Below, one piece after another: positions 43,541-52,461 of a stretch of 64,000 nucleotides of DNA; position 1 is the first letter of the stretch, and each line of letters begins with the position of its first letter. Source of the stretch: UBA12077 sp963665525 (GTDB lineage Bacteria > Bacteroidota > Bacteroidia > Bacteroidales > UBA12077); the NCBI GenBank assembly GCA_963665525.1, contig OY762280.1, positions 2,418,001 to 2,482,000 on the forward strand, given 5' to 3'. The notes below the pieces were generated by a model. The model ran no database searches and was not told the origin of the DNA. It was given only the letters and a program-made list of their open reading frames with translations. Made by a program: the position numbers and the translations under genes.

Positions 43541-45439
43541 ATGACAACAATTATTAAACTCTTCGAAAACAGTGTAAATAAATACGCTGATAATACTTTT
43601 TTGTGGGAAAAGAAAACTGATAAATTTGAACCTACTACATATAAGCAAACTTATGATCAGGTAAAAATTTTTGCTGCTGGTTTAATGAACTTAAATATAA
43701 AAAAAGGCGATAGAGTTGCTCTTCTTTCAGAAGGAAGAAACCTATGGGTTGAAAGCGAACTAGCCATATTGTATACCGGGGCAATCAATGTTCCTTTATC
43801 AATAAAACTTGAAGAAACAGATTTAAAATTCAGACTTGAACATTCAGGAACCAAACTGATTATTATTTCTAATAACCAAGCCATTAAGGTCAAAAAAATC
43901 AAGAATGATCTGCCTGAATTAGAAAAGATAATTTATTTAGATCCTCAAGATAGTTATGAATCTAATGAAGTTTTTATTGATGATATTTTAAAAGATGGAG
44001 AAAATTATTTAAAAGATAATCTTGAAACTTTTGAGAAAGTAAAAGCAGAAATTCAAGCAAACGATTTAGCGAACATAAGTTATACATCGGGAACAACTGC
44101 CGACCCAAAAGGAATCATGCTTACTCATCGAAATTATACTGCTAATGTTGAACAAGCATGTAGTTTGATGGAAATACCTGAGCATTATATTACACTTACC
44201 ATATTACCTTTAGACCATTCATTTGCGCATACTGCAGGAATATATAGTTTTATGGCTTATGGGGCAAGTCTTGCATTTGTCAAGGTTGGGAAAACAGGAA
44301 TGGAAACCTTAAAAAACATTCCGATAAATATTAAAGAAATAAAACCTAACCTTTTACTAAGTGTTCCTGCTTTAGCTAAAAATTTTAAAAAGAATATTGA
44401 AAATGGTATTTCGTCAAAAGGAGCTACAGCAGAAAAACTATTTAATTTTGCATTAAAACTTGCATATAGTTATAACAAAGAGGGTTTTAATAAAGGAGGA
44501 TTCTTACAATTCTGGAAAAAACCTATCATAAATCTTTTTGATAAAATTTTATTTAGTAAAGTAAGAGAAGGTTTTGGTGGTCAATTAGACTTTTTTATTG
44601 GCGGAGGAGCTTTATTAGATATTGAATTGCAACGTTTCTATTATGCCATTGGCATGCCAATGTTTCAAGGATATGGTCTTTCTGAATCGGCACCAATTAT
44701 TTCTTCAAACTCCATGAAAAGACATAAACTAGGATCATCAGGTTATCTGGTAACCAATCTTGATTTAAAAATATGTGACGATGATGGAAATGAGCTTTCA
44801 GCTGGGGAAAAAGGAGAAATCGTTTGTCGAGGTGAAAATATCATGGTTGGATATTGGAAGAATGAGAATGCTACCAACGAAGCTTTAAAAGATGGCTGGC
44901 TACACACAGGCGATATGGGTTATTTGGATAAAGATGGTTTTTTATATGTTTTAGGTCGATTTAAAAGCTTATTAATTGGAAACGATGGTGAAAAATATAG
45001 TCCTGAATCTATTGAAGAAGCTTTGGTTGAGCAAACAAAATATATTGATCAGGTCATGTTGTTTAACGAACAAAGCCCGTATACTGTAGGACTGATAGTT
45101 CCCAGAAAAGAAGCCTTAAAAAGATATGTTAAAGACAGCAACCTAACGATTGATTCGGATGAGGGTAAGAGACTTGCTTTAAATATCATTCAAGCGGAAA
45201 TTGATAATTTTAAGAAAGGTGGAAAATTTGAAGGTCAGTTTCCCGAAAGATGGCTTCCTGCAGCAATTGCTGTTCTTGATGAACCATTTACCGAAGAGAA
45301 TAAATTAATTAACTCAACACTTAAGATGGTTCGTGGTAAAATTGTTGAATATCACAAAGAACGATTGGAGTATCTATTTACTCCCGAAGCAAAAGAAATT
45401 GATAATATTAAAAACCTTGAATCGGTTGCTAAATTTTAA
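43541..45439 (+). CDS. Long-chain acyl-CoA synthetase (AMP-binding, FadD15-like)
   Basis: The 632-aa protein activates fatty acids to acyl-CoA through an acyl-adenylate. Motifs are the P-loop-like ISYTSGTTADPKGIMLTHRN, GYGLSESAPIIS, DGWLHTGDMGYLDKDGF, and GRFKSLLIGNDGEKYSPESI (hinge). The length and the long C-terminal tail after the hinge fit the FadD15/long-chain class rather than acetyl-CoA synthetase. No signal peptide. It is a single-gene unit with a strong terminator. The region 43298-43540 upstream is AT-rich and holds the divergent SPOR promoter. Confidence 0.94.
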   Translation: MTTIIKLFENSVNKYADNTFLWEKKTDKFEPTTYKQTYDQVKIFAAGLMNLNIKKGDRVALLSEGRNLWVESELAILYTGAINVPLSIKLEETDLKFRLEHSGTKLIIISNNQAIKVKKIKNDLPELEKIIYLDPQDSYESNEVFIDDILKDGENYLKDNLETFEKVKAEIQANDLANISYTSGTTADPKGIMLTHRNYTANVEQACSLMEIPEHYITLTILPLDHSFAHTAGIYSFMAYGASLAFVKVGKTGMETLKNIPINIKEIKPNLLLSVPALAKNFKKNIENGISSKGATAEKLFNFALKLAYSYNKEGFNKGGFLQFWKKPIINLFDKILFSKVREGFGGQLDFFIGGGALLDIELQRFYYAIGMPMFQGYGLSESAPIISSNSMKRHKLGSSGYLVTNLDLKICDDDGNELSAGEKGEIVCRGENIMVGYWKNENATNEALKDGWLHTGDMGYLDKDGFLYVLGRFKSLLIGNDGEKYSPESIEEALVEQTKYIDQVMLFNEQSPYTVGLIVPRKEALKRYVKDSNLTIDSDEGKRLALNIIQAEIDNFKKGGKFEGQFPERWLPAAIAVLDEPFTEENKLINSTLKMVRGKIVEYHKERLEYLFTPEAKEIDNIKNLESVAKF

Positions 45440-45443
45440 ATAT

Positions 45444-45471
45444 GAAACCTGGTAATTACCAGGTTTCTTTA
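45444..45471 (+). terminator. Terminator after the acyl-CoA synthetase gene
   Basis: A perfect 24-base palindrome (arms GAAACCTGGTAA 45444-45455 and TTACCAGGTTTC 45456-45467) is followed by a T-rich stretch. Confidence 0.85.
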
Positions 45472-45550
45472 TTTATAAGCATTTTGCAAGGTATTTTTCC
45501 TTTTTTTTATTACCTTTCTCCTCTAAACCATTGCCTTAAACTATCTTGTT

Positions 45551-48500
45551 ATGAATAGATTATTTCTTATCATAATTATAATCTTTATTAATTTCTTTTA
45601 TACTTTTTCACAAGATGGCACTCCTTTTATTACACACTATAAGGAATGTAAAGAAATTGAATCTCAAAACTGGTCAATTAGTCAAGATGATCAAAATGTT
45701 ATGTGCTTTGCTAATCGCAAAGGGATCTTAAGCTTTGATGGTCAAAACTGGAATCTGTTAAAGTTACCATACATCCCTTTTGCTTTAAAAAAGAATCCTA
45801 TCGATCATAAAGTTTATGTTGGGGCAAATAATAATTATGGATACCTAGAAAGAAACGACAAAGGATTTATTGAATATAAATCATTATCGTCAGATACTGC
45901 TGATATCGGAACAATTACGAAAATTCTTTTTACAGATACCACCATTTTCTTTTACGGTGAGCAATCAATAACACGCCATTCTATTAAAAATCAAAAAAGT
46001 ATTACTCGATGGCATGCCAAAAAATCCAAGCCATTTACAGGAATGTTAATTACACACAACAATACTTTCTTTAATGTTCATCAAGAAGGTTTATATAGAT
46101 TAGAAAGCGATACCCTGTTCCCCATTGTAACCGGCTTTTACACTGAAAATAGTGAAATCCTTTTTAGCTTACCATACAATAATAAAAGAATTTTAGTTGG
46201 AACAGATGATAGCGAATTATATACTTTCGATGGTATAAAATATTATAACTACGATATTAACGATGAAGGATATTTAGCAGAAAGCATACTTGCCGATGGT
46301 CAAATAATATCTGACACTTTATATGCCTTTGGAACGTTATATGGAGGTGTTGAAGTTGTAAATAAAAACACAGGTAAAATAGTATATACTGTAAACTATC
46401 AAAATGGACTACCCGACGATGAGATTTACTCGTTAGGGCTTGACAATAATAATGGTTTGTGGATTTCACATGAATTTGGTGTTAGTCGTGTTGATTTTAG
46501 TCTTCCTTTAAGAAATTATACAACATATCCAGGCTTAAAAGGTAATTTAATTTCTTCCTTATGGCATCACAATGAGCTTTATGTAGCAACCAACGAAGGT
46601 GTATATTATTTGGCAGAAGTTAAAGATTTTAACGAAGTGGACATTTGGGTAAGAACAAGTCCAAGCAGAAGAAAAGTAAGCTCAACTAAGACACAAACTA
46701 AAAAAACTGAGCCCGTAGAAGATAAAAAATCTTCAAAAAGGTTTTTGGCAAAACTGTTTAGTAAAAAGGAAGAGACTACAAAAGAAAACGAAAAGAAAGA
46801 AAAACCCTCAAAAACAGTAGTTGAAAAAACAAGTTCTAAACCAAGATATGTAAAAAAAACAATAAGTAAATTAAAATCAATTAACTACATATTTAAAAAA
46901 ATAGAAAACTTAGATGACAAATGCATTCAACTTGTATCTACTGAAAATGGTATTCTTGTTGCAACAAACAACGGTTTATATCAGATTGAAGATCACCAAA
47001 TAAATCAAATTATTGCTAACAGATATATCAATCAAATAAGTAATCAAACAAAATCCGGATCATACTATATATGCACAAATAATGGATTACTTTCTATAAT
47101 TTACGAAGATGATAAATGGGTTCCTGAATATACATTTAACAATTTTACAGAAACAGTTTATTCAGTCAATTTAATAAATGATAATATAGTATGGTTAGGA
47201 GGAGATAATCAAGTATATTCATTCTTAACGGATACTACTGGGAAGATACATAATTTGAAATCTTACCATGTAAAAACAAATTTTCCTGAACAATATAAAT
47301 TAGATTACATCAATGATTCCATCATTCTGTTTCTTGAATCCGGATTATTTTATTACGATGAAAAATTTGATTCATTTAAGGCTTATCAAGCTAATATTTA
47401 TACAGAATCAAATTTTAGATTTTTATCACATCAGGAAGGATTACCTTGGGTTAAGCTAAATAATGAATGGATCTGTTTATGTTCAAAGAATAAGTGGGCT
47501 AGCCAGGAAAGATCCATTCTGAAGCTTTTTGATGATATTTCATCAATTATAGCTGACAATAAACAAAACATTTGGGTCATTAACAATAACAAGGAATTGT
47601 ATAAAATTGACCATTCAAAATTTAAAGTCATCAATCCTGATTTTAATGTATTTTTCAATCAAGTTAAGAATGAAGAAAACACATATTTTGAACTTTCAAA
47701 ACTCAATTTTGATCCTGAAAACAAAGCAATCTATGTAAAGATTATTGCTCCATATTATGTAAAAAAGAATTCGACCCAATACCAATACTTTGTTGAAGGA
47801 CTCATGAACAACTGGTCGGACTGGAGCCACAACCAAGATATTAATTTAATTGTAGAATCGGGCAAATATGTATTACATGTTCGATCAAAAGATATTTGGG
47901 GTAACAGAAGTGAAATTAAATCGCTAAAGTTTAATATAAAACCTCCGTTTACAGAAAATATATGGTTTTATGTGATGATAGGGGTTGTATTAATTATATC
48001 ATTCATAATTATCTCTAAAATCCGTGAAAGAAAGCATATCCGCGATAAGCAAATCTTAGAAAAAAAGGTTAAAGAAAGAACCATAGAAATACAAGAAAAA
48101 GCAATAGAAATTGAAGCTCAAAGAGATGAAATTACTATTCAACGTGATGAAATTTTAAGACAAAAAGAAGAAATTACCGATAGTATTAATTATGCCAGCA
48201 GAATACAAAATGCGATCTTACCTTTGCAAGATCATTTTGCCAGAGCATTTAGCGATCATTTTATTTTATTTAAACCACGCGATATTGTTAGCGGAGATTT
48301 TTACTGGATTGCAGAAGACAAAGACAAACTATTTTTCACTGCTGCTGATTGCACAGGGCATGGAGTCCCCGGTGCTTTTATGAGTATGTTAGGAATTGCT
48401 TCCCTTAATGAAATATTTGGTAATGAAAATAATCATTTAACAGCAAATCGTATTCTAGAGTTGTTACGCGAAAAAATTAAATTCTCTCTTCATCAAACAG

Positions 48501-48925
48501 GAAAAGAAGGAGAAAATAAAGACGGGATGGATATGGCATTATGTATTTTCCACAAAAAGAAGAATATCCTTGAATACGCTGGAGCTTATAATCCTCTTTA
48601 TTTAATTCGAGATGGAGAATTGATAGAATATAAAGCAGATAGAATGCCAATAGGAATATATCATGTAGAAAAAGAGCATTTTACTAACCACGAAATAGCA
48701 ATTAAAAAAGACGACCTATTCTATATTTTCTCAGATGGTTTTGCTGATCAGTTTGGAGGACCTGCTCAAACAAAATTTAAAAGCGCTAATATGAAAAAGC
48801 TATTGCTTGAAATAAGCAATAAACCAATGGATGAGCAAAAATATATTCTGGAAGAAAGATTTAATAAATGGAAAGGCGATTTAGACCAAATCGACGATAT
48901 TATCTTTATCGGGATAAAGTTTTAA
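45551..48925 (+). CDS. Membrane sensor with beta-propeller, Y_Y_Y-like domain and SpoIIE/PP2C phosphatase
   Basis: The 1124-aa protein has a signal peptide (1-20) and a periplasmic beta-propeller region (about 25-730) with repeated W/Y-x-N/D-G motifs. A Y_Y_Y-like domain (YFVEGLMNNWSDWSHNQDI), a membrane helix (about 800-822), a coiled coil (825-880) and a SpoIIE phosphatase domain (885-1124) follow. The last keeps the metal Asp residues in IVSGDFYWI, AADCTGHGVPGAFMSM, DGMDMAL and IFSDGFADQ. Such proteins sense an external signal and dephosphorylate a Ser/Thr target such as an anti-anti-sigma factor. An unusual Lys/Glu-rich insert (about 370-445) interrupts the propeller. No partner gene is adjacent. 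Confidence 0.92.
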   Translation: MNRLFLIIIIIFINFFYTFSQDGTPFITHYKECKEIESQNWSISQDDQNVMCFANRKGILSFDGQNWNLLKLPYIPFALKKNPIDHKVYVGANNNYGYLERNDKGFIEYKSLSSDTADIGTITKILFTDTTIFFYGEQSITRHSIKNQKSITRWHAKKSKPFTGMLITHNNTFFNVHQEGLYRLESDTLFPIVTGFYTENSEILFSLPYNNKRILVGTDDSELYTFDGIKYYNYDINDEGYLAESILADGQIISDTLYAFGTLYGGVEVVNKNTGKIVYTVNYQNGLPDDEIYSLGLDNNNGLWISHEFGVSRVDFSLPLRNYTTYPGLKGNLISSLWHHNELYVATNEGVYYLAEVKDFNEVDIWVRTSPSRRKVSSTKTQTKKTEPVEDKKSSKRFLAKLFSKKEETTKENEKKEKPSKTVVEKTSSKPRYVKKTISKLKSINYIFKKIENLDDKCIQLVSTENGILVATNNGLYQIEDHQINQIIANRYINQISNQTKSGSYYICTNNGLLSIIYEDDKWVPEYTFNNFTETVYSVNLINDNIVWLGGDNQVYSFLTDTTGKIHNLKSYHVKTNFPEQYKLDYINDSIILFLESGLFYYDEKFDSFKAYQANIYTESNFRFLSHQEGLPWVKLNNEWICLCSKNKWASQERSILKLFDDISSIIADNKQNIWVINNNKELYKIDHSKFKVINPDFNVFFNQVKNEENTYFELSKLNFDPENKAIYVKIIAPYYVKKNSTQYQYFVEGLMNNWSDWSHNQDINLIVESGKYVLHVRSKDIWGNRSEIKSLKFNIKPPFTENIWFYVMIGVVLIISFIIISKIRERKHIRDKQILEKKVKERTIEIQEKAIEIEAQRDEITIQRDEILRQKEEITDSINYASRIQNAILPLQDHFARAFSDHFILFKPRDIVSGDFYWIAEDKDKLFFTAADCTGHGVPGAFMSMLGIASLNEIFGNENNHLTANRILELLREKIKFSLHQTGKEGENKDGMDMALCIFHKKKNILEYAGAYNPLYLIRDGELIEYKADRMPIGIYHVEKEHFTNHEIAIKKDDLFYIFSDGFADQFGGPAQTKFKSANMKKLLLEISNKPMDEQKYILEERFNKWKGDLDQIDDIIFIGIKF

Positions 48926-49099
48926 CAGGGATTTCTTAAAGTGTTTAAACAAGCTTTCTCTGGTAAGCCGGTAAGCATTGACTAAAAGTTTAAAATTGTT
49001 AAAGAATGTTATAGTTATACAAAGGCTTATCATCCTTTCTATTTTTTTTCGTTTGTTTGTCGGTAAATATCAAAAACCAAAACCCGAAAATAATCTAAA

Positions 49100-49486
49100 A
49101 TGAGAATTGAACATGTTGCTATCTGGGTAAATGACCTGGAAATTATGAAAGACTTTTATGTAAAGTATTTCGGAATGCATTGTAGTGAAAAATACGTAAA
49201 TGAAAAAAAGAAATTCTCTTCCTATTTCTTATCCTTTGAAAATGGTTCCAGAATTGAAATTATGTACAATCCTGATATCTTTTTATATGTTGGAAAGAAG
49301 GGTACACTAAACGGACTAACACACTTTGCAATTTCAGTTGGTAGCAGAGATAAAGTCACTGAGCTTACCGAAACTTTAAGAAATGATTGTTATACCATTG
49401 AGAGTGAACCCAGAGTAACCGGTGATGGATATTTCGAAAGTGTTATCCTCGATCCCGAAAAGAATTTAATTGAAATTACAGAATAG
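49100..49486 (+). CDS. VOC (glyoxalase/dioxygenase-fold) family protein
   Basis: The 128-aa protein is one VOC module made of two beta-alpha-beta-beta-beta units: RIEHVAIWVNDLEIMKDFYV at the start, RIEIMYNPD, LTHFAISVGSRDKVTEL, and a final ILDPEKNLIEITE. The His of EHVAIWV, the Glu of RIEIM, the His of THFAIS and the last Glu match the four metal positions of glyoxalase-fold enzymes. The substrate is not evident: it could be a lactoylglutathione lyase-like enzyme, a resistance protein or a dioxygenase. No linked pathway gene. Confidence 0.88.
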   Translation: MRIEHVAIWVNDLEIMKDFYVKYFGMHCSEKYVNEKKKFSSYFLSFENGSRIEIMYNPDIFLYVGKKGTLNGLTHFAISVGSRDKVTELTETLRNDCYTIESEPRVTGDGYFESVILDPEKNLIEITE

Positions 49487-49597
49487 GTAGTCTCTTCCTT
49501 TTATTAATCATAATAATCTATTTAACAATCTTTCACAAAAGTTAAATGTAATTAACTGTATACTGTATTAACTTAGCATTGCTAAATAATTATAAGT

Positions 49598-49897
49598 ATG
49601 AATTTAATAGTAAACATATTAATCGTATTATCGCCATACTTATTATGTAATCAAAATCAAACTGCTGGTCACAAGAGTTTTAGGCAAGATTATTCAAAAA
49701 TTAAAATAATTTATGAATCATTATCTGAAGAAGTAAATGAAAACAATTTTTCTTCATGCAGATATACTGAAGAAATTATTTTAAAAGCCACAGTTAATTT
49801 TGATCATCAAGAACCAATTATTCAAAATTCTTTTACAAGTTTTCTAAGTAGAACGCTCCCCTTTCTTATTGATGTGCCTCCCCCAGATTTGACTTAA
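49598..49897 (+). CDS. Small protein of unknown function, 99 aa
   Basis: The protein begins with a short hydrophobic segment (MNLIVNILIVLSPYLLC) that may be a weak signal peptide or a lipoprotein-like lead without a clean lipobox. A polar region with two Cys follows, and it ends in a proline-rich tail (LIDVPPPDLT). I do not recognise it. It is first of three small genes in the same direction (49598-50877). A TTAGC/GCTAA inverted repeat (49573-49585) lies just before it. It may be real but could be poorly conserved. Confidence 0.5.
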   Translation: MNLIVNILIVLSPYLLCNQNQTAGHKSFRQDYSKIKIIYESLSEEVNENNFSSCRYTEEIILKATVNFDHQEPIIQNSFTSFLSRTLPFLIDVPPPDLT

Positions 49898-49919
49898 TAT
49901 TCGTTTATTACATCTTATA

Positions 49920-49983
49920 AGAATCATTTTTAAACTGATTCTATGTACTTAATACTTTATGTGAAGTATTACAATATTAAGTA
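49920..49983. repeat. Cluster of overlapping inverted repeats
   Basis: AGAATCA (49920-49926) pairs with TGATTCT (49936-49942). TACTTAATA (49946-49954) pairs with TATTAAGTA (49975-49983), while the overlapping AATACTT (49951-49957) can pair instead with AAGTATT (49964-49970). The first may be a weak terminator after the 49598 gene; the second set may be a regulatory site before the 50011 gene. Confidence 0.4.
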
Positions 49984-50010
49984 TTCTTATTTCAAATAAC
50001 TTAACACATT

Positions 50011-50406
50011 ATGATTATGAAAAATACATTAAAAAGCATTAAATATAATAACAATCAAAACATATTTAATTATAGAAAATCACAATCTAAAATAATTGAT
50101 TTTAAACCAATTAATAGCAACTACTCTCTTCTTAAAATTAAGATTAACCATATTAACAATGATAATTACAAAATAACATTAGAGGATGGTATAATCACTC
50201 TATTTTTAACAGAAACAATTGAATTTAACAAACCTCTTTACTCACATAATTTTAAAACACATGGAGTAAGTAGAACTTTATCGTATGATAAAGTAACAAG
50301 CTTTGATTTTACGCTTCCTGAAAAGAATTATTATTTAGTCGAAGGAAAAGTTCTTCCCTATAAAAATATATTGGAGATTACATTAGGTAAAATCTATCAT
50401 AATTAA
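50011..50406 (+). CDS. Unknown protein, possible divergent Hsp20/alpha-crystallin-like fold
   Basis: The 131-aa protein has a basic, Asn-rich first 45 residues and then a beta-rich domain. Its end reads SFDFTLPEKNYYLVEGKVLPYKNILEITLGK (given here in outline: an F-x-F-T-L-P turn, a spacer, then Y-K-N-I-L-E-I-T-L-G). This resembles the RSFTLP...Y-x-N-G-V-L-E-I pattern of small heat-shock proteins. The match is loose and I infer it by eye. Two ATG codons (50011 and 50017) could start it. It may form an operon with the lipoprotein gene 24 bp downstream. Confidence 0.55.
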   Translation: MIMKNTLKSIKYNNNQNIFNYRKSQSKIIDFKPINSNYSLLKIKINHINNDNYKITLEDGIITLFLTETIEFNKPLYSHNFKTHGVSRTLSYDKVTSFDFTLPEKNYYLVEGKVLPYKNILEITLGKIYHN

Positions 50407-50430
50407 TTTAACCAATAAAACTTTTATATT

Positions 50431-50877
50431 ATGAAAGCAACTATTTTATATCTGCTCATTTTCTTTTCAGCATTTACTTCTTGCAATTCACAAGAAGTAA
50501 ATCAAAAGAAAAATAAAAATGAAAAGAAAAAACCTCATGAAGAAGTTACTGTTAATCGTAAATACGATGAGAATGGTAATTTAATCGAGTTCGACTCTAC
50601 TTATACCTCTTATTACTCCAGTTTTGAAGGAGATACAATAGAGTTAGATTCATTACTGAACAACTTTCCTTCATTCTTCAATGATGAATTTTTTAAACAG
50701 AATTATAACCTGTCAAGTTCTTTCTTTTTTAACGATTCGTTAATAAGATCACATTTCTTTCACGACGATTTCTTCGAAAAACAATTTTGGGATCAAAATG
50801 AAAGCATGTTAAGAATGATGAGGCAGATGGATTCAATAAAAAATTCATTCTTTGAAGAACAAGGCAAAAAACACTAA
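50431..50877 (+). CDS. Lipoprotein of unknown function, 148 aa
   Basis: A lipoprotein signal (Cys 18 in AFTSC) is followed by NSQEVNQKKNKNEKKK, a basic stretch, then an acidic and Phe-rich region (FPSFFNDEFF, SSFFFNDSL, FFHDDFFEKQFW) and a Met/Ser-rich helical end. No acidic run follows the Cys directly, so it is more likely periplasmic-facing. The alternating Phe/Asp pattern is unusual, but I do not recognise a family. It is last of the three small genes and is followed by a strong terminator. Confidence 0.72.
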   Translation: MKATILYLLIFFSAFTSCNSQEVNQKKNKNEKKKPHEEVTVNRKYDENGNLIEFDSTYTSYYSSFEGDTIELDSLLNNFPSFFNDEFFKQNYNLSSSFFFNDSLIRSHFFHDDFFEKQFWDQNESMLRMMRQMDSIKNSFFEEQGKKH

Positions 50878-50892
50878 GATTAGAATTAGTTT

Positions 50893-50927
50893 AAAGTACC
50901 GGTTAACACACCGGTACTTTTTTATAT
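50893..50927. terminator. Bidirectional terminator between a lipoprotein gene and the cupin gene
   Basis: An 11-bp perfect stem (AAAGTACCGGT 50893-50903 with ACCGGTACTTT 50910-50920) has a 6-base loop and a T run. Confidence 0.88.
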
Positions 50928-50930
50928 TGT

Positions 50931-51293
50931 TTATATATCTCTATGAACAGTATCTGGAGAGAATGCTGGTAAACAAACAGCAACATATTCTGCACCTCCT
51001 TCAATCGGGGTACTATATTGTACCCATTCATTTTTACCAATCATTATCCCCTGCCCTTCAGTAATGTCATATTCCTTATCTGAAGTTTTTACATGTAAAG
51101 TTCCTTTAAGAACAACAGTGTATTCGTCAAACTCAGGCTTTTGTCCTGGTTCTTCCCATCCTTCAGGACTTTTCATTCGAGCAATACTAATACCCGATTC
51201 TTTACTATTTACTCTTCCAAAGAACTCTTCAATAATTTTTTCTTTTGTTCCTGCCGCCTTAACAATAGAAGGCGAACTAATTAATTTTATCAT
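50931..51293 (-). CDS. Cupin-domain protein
   Basis: The 120-aa protein is a single cupin barrel. The first cupin motif is seen around KPEFDEYTVVLKGTLHV, where Glu/Asp and Tyr stand where other cupins have His ligands, and the second around EGQGIMIGKNEWVQY. The weak metal-ligand set resembles EutQ-like or sugar-binding cupins more than dioxygenases. Function unknown. The gene is alone, ending at a shared terminator. Confidence 0.82.
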   Translation of the reverse strand: MIKLISSPSIVKAAGTKEKIIEEFFGRVNSKESGISIARMKSPEGWEEPGQKPEFDEYTVVLKGTLHVKTSDKEYDITEGQGIMIGKNEWVQYSTPIEGGAEYVAVCLPAFSPDTVHRDI

Positions 51294-51395
51294 ATTTTAA
51301 ATTAATGTTTTACATTATATTTATTTAAAATAAATATTAAGCTAAAATAATAAAAATGTGCTTGTTTATTCTATTACTTGAAATTATCTGAGTCT

Positions 51396-52379
51396 TTATT
51401 CAAAATATTCAAATGCATCAATGATATCTAAATACACTCCATCAAATCCTGCATCAAGTATCTTTTTCAAATAAGAATCGTTATTACCATAAATAATAGA
51501 CTGCCATTCAGTATCCCAATATACTACTTTATAATTTCCTTCCCAATCAGGATTTTCATTTTCTATCCACGAAGGATTACCTACTACCCATGAATCGTTC
51601 CAATAATATCTATAATCTTCGGCTTCGCCAATACTCATATAAGATATTACCACACGTTGACCACCATTCTGTTTAGCTTTTAACTGTGTTACTTCACTAT
51701 CTGTAAATAATACATCTTCGAAAAAGCAATCCATTATTAGAACATCATAGTCTGTCGCAGTAATAGCAGTGATAAAATCTTGTTTGGTTGCAAAATTTTC
51801 TGGATTTAATAAATAAAGAAAATTCTTTGCTTCAGCTAAATCTGTAATGATATTACTATTAACATTATATGGCCTTGCCGGATAATCGGGAATGATATTT
51901 AGCTCGCGATCCGATGCTGCAAAACTAATATACCCTTTCGACTCGTTTTGTGTATAAGAATCATCCATTTTAGAATGTGTCCAGCAATAATCTGTTGTCA
52001 ATACTTGTACATTGTTAGCTTCACAAATATCCAAGAAGGATATCATATAATCACGATCTGAAGTTCCCGTAGCAACATCATCATCATCGTAACCATAATA
52101 TAAATCTTCGCGCCCAACTCCATCAATTGCATTAAGATAGGCAAGACAAGCACTTCCATCCTCTTCACCATTAGTTGTTACAAGTTCTTGTCCGTTCTGT
52201 GGAATAATCATAAAATCAGAATCAATTGATTTAGCATAAGTACTAATACCAATTACAAAGTTTCGCATTTCTTGTTTGAAATCATTGTCGTATGAATTAC
52301 CATTATCTTCCTCATCATCAGAACAAGAAAACAATGTAAAACATAAAATAAAAACCCAGGCTATTCTTTTCATTTTCAA
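51396..52379 (-). CDS. GH114-like (endo-alpha-1,4-polygalactosaminidase family) surface lipoprotein
   Basis: The 327-aa protein has a lipoprotein signal with Cys 19 (TLFSC) followed by SDDEED, an acidic run like the Bacteroidota lipoprotein export signal, so I expect it on the cell surface. The rest is a TIM-barrel-type domain of the GH114/TM1410 group: VVISYMSIGEAEDYRYYW, WIENENPDWEGNYKV, and the final LDAGFDGVYLDIIDAFEYF with the catalytic-type Asp residues. Some GH114 members cut galactosamine-rich exopolysaccharides; others are uncharacterised. No polysaccharide-utilisation genes flank it. Confidence 0.87.
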   Translation of the reverse strand: MKMKRIAWVFILCFTLFSCSDDEEDNGNSYDNDFKQEMRNFVIGISTYAKSIDSDFMIIPQNGQELVTTNGEEDGSACLAYLNAIDGVGREDLYYGYDDDDVATGTSDRDYMISFLDICEANNVQVLTTDYCWTHSKMDDSYTQNESKGYISFAASDRELNIIPDYPARPYNVNSNIITDLAEAKNFLYLLNPENFATKQDFITAITATDYDVLIMDCFFEDVLFTDSEVTQLKAKQNGGQRVVISYMSIGEAEDYRYYWNDSWVVGNPSWIENENPDWEGNYKVVYWDTEWQSIIYGNNDSYLKKILDAGFDGVYLDIIDAFEYFE

Positions 52380-52461
52380 TATTTTTGATGAGGAAACAAG
52401 TTACCAAAAACTAAGAATAACATCCAGTTTTTTAATATTTATTTGATTAGCAGGAAATAAC

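Noticed and set aside
50852..51064. 70-codon plus-strand frame across the 50.9 kb terminator
   Set aside because: It begins inside the lipoprotein gene, reads through a strong terminator and runs antisense to the cupin gene.
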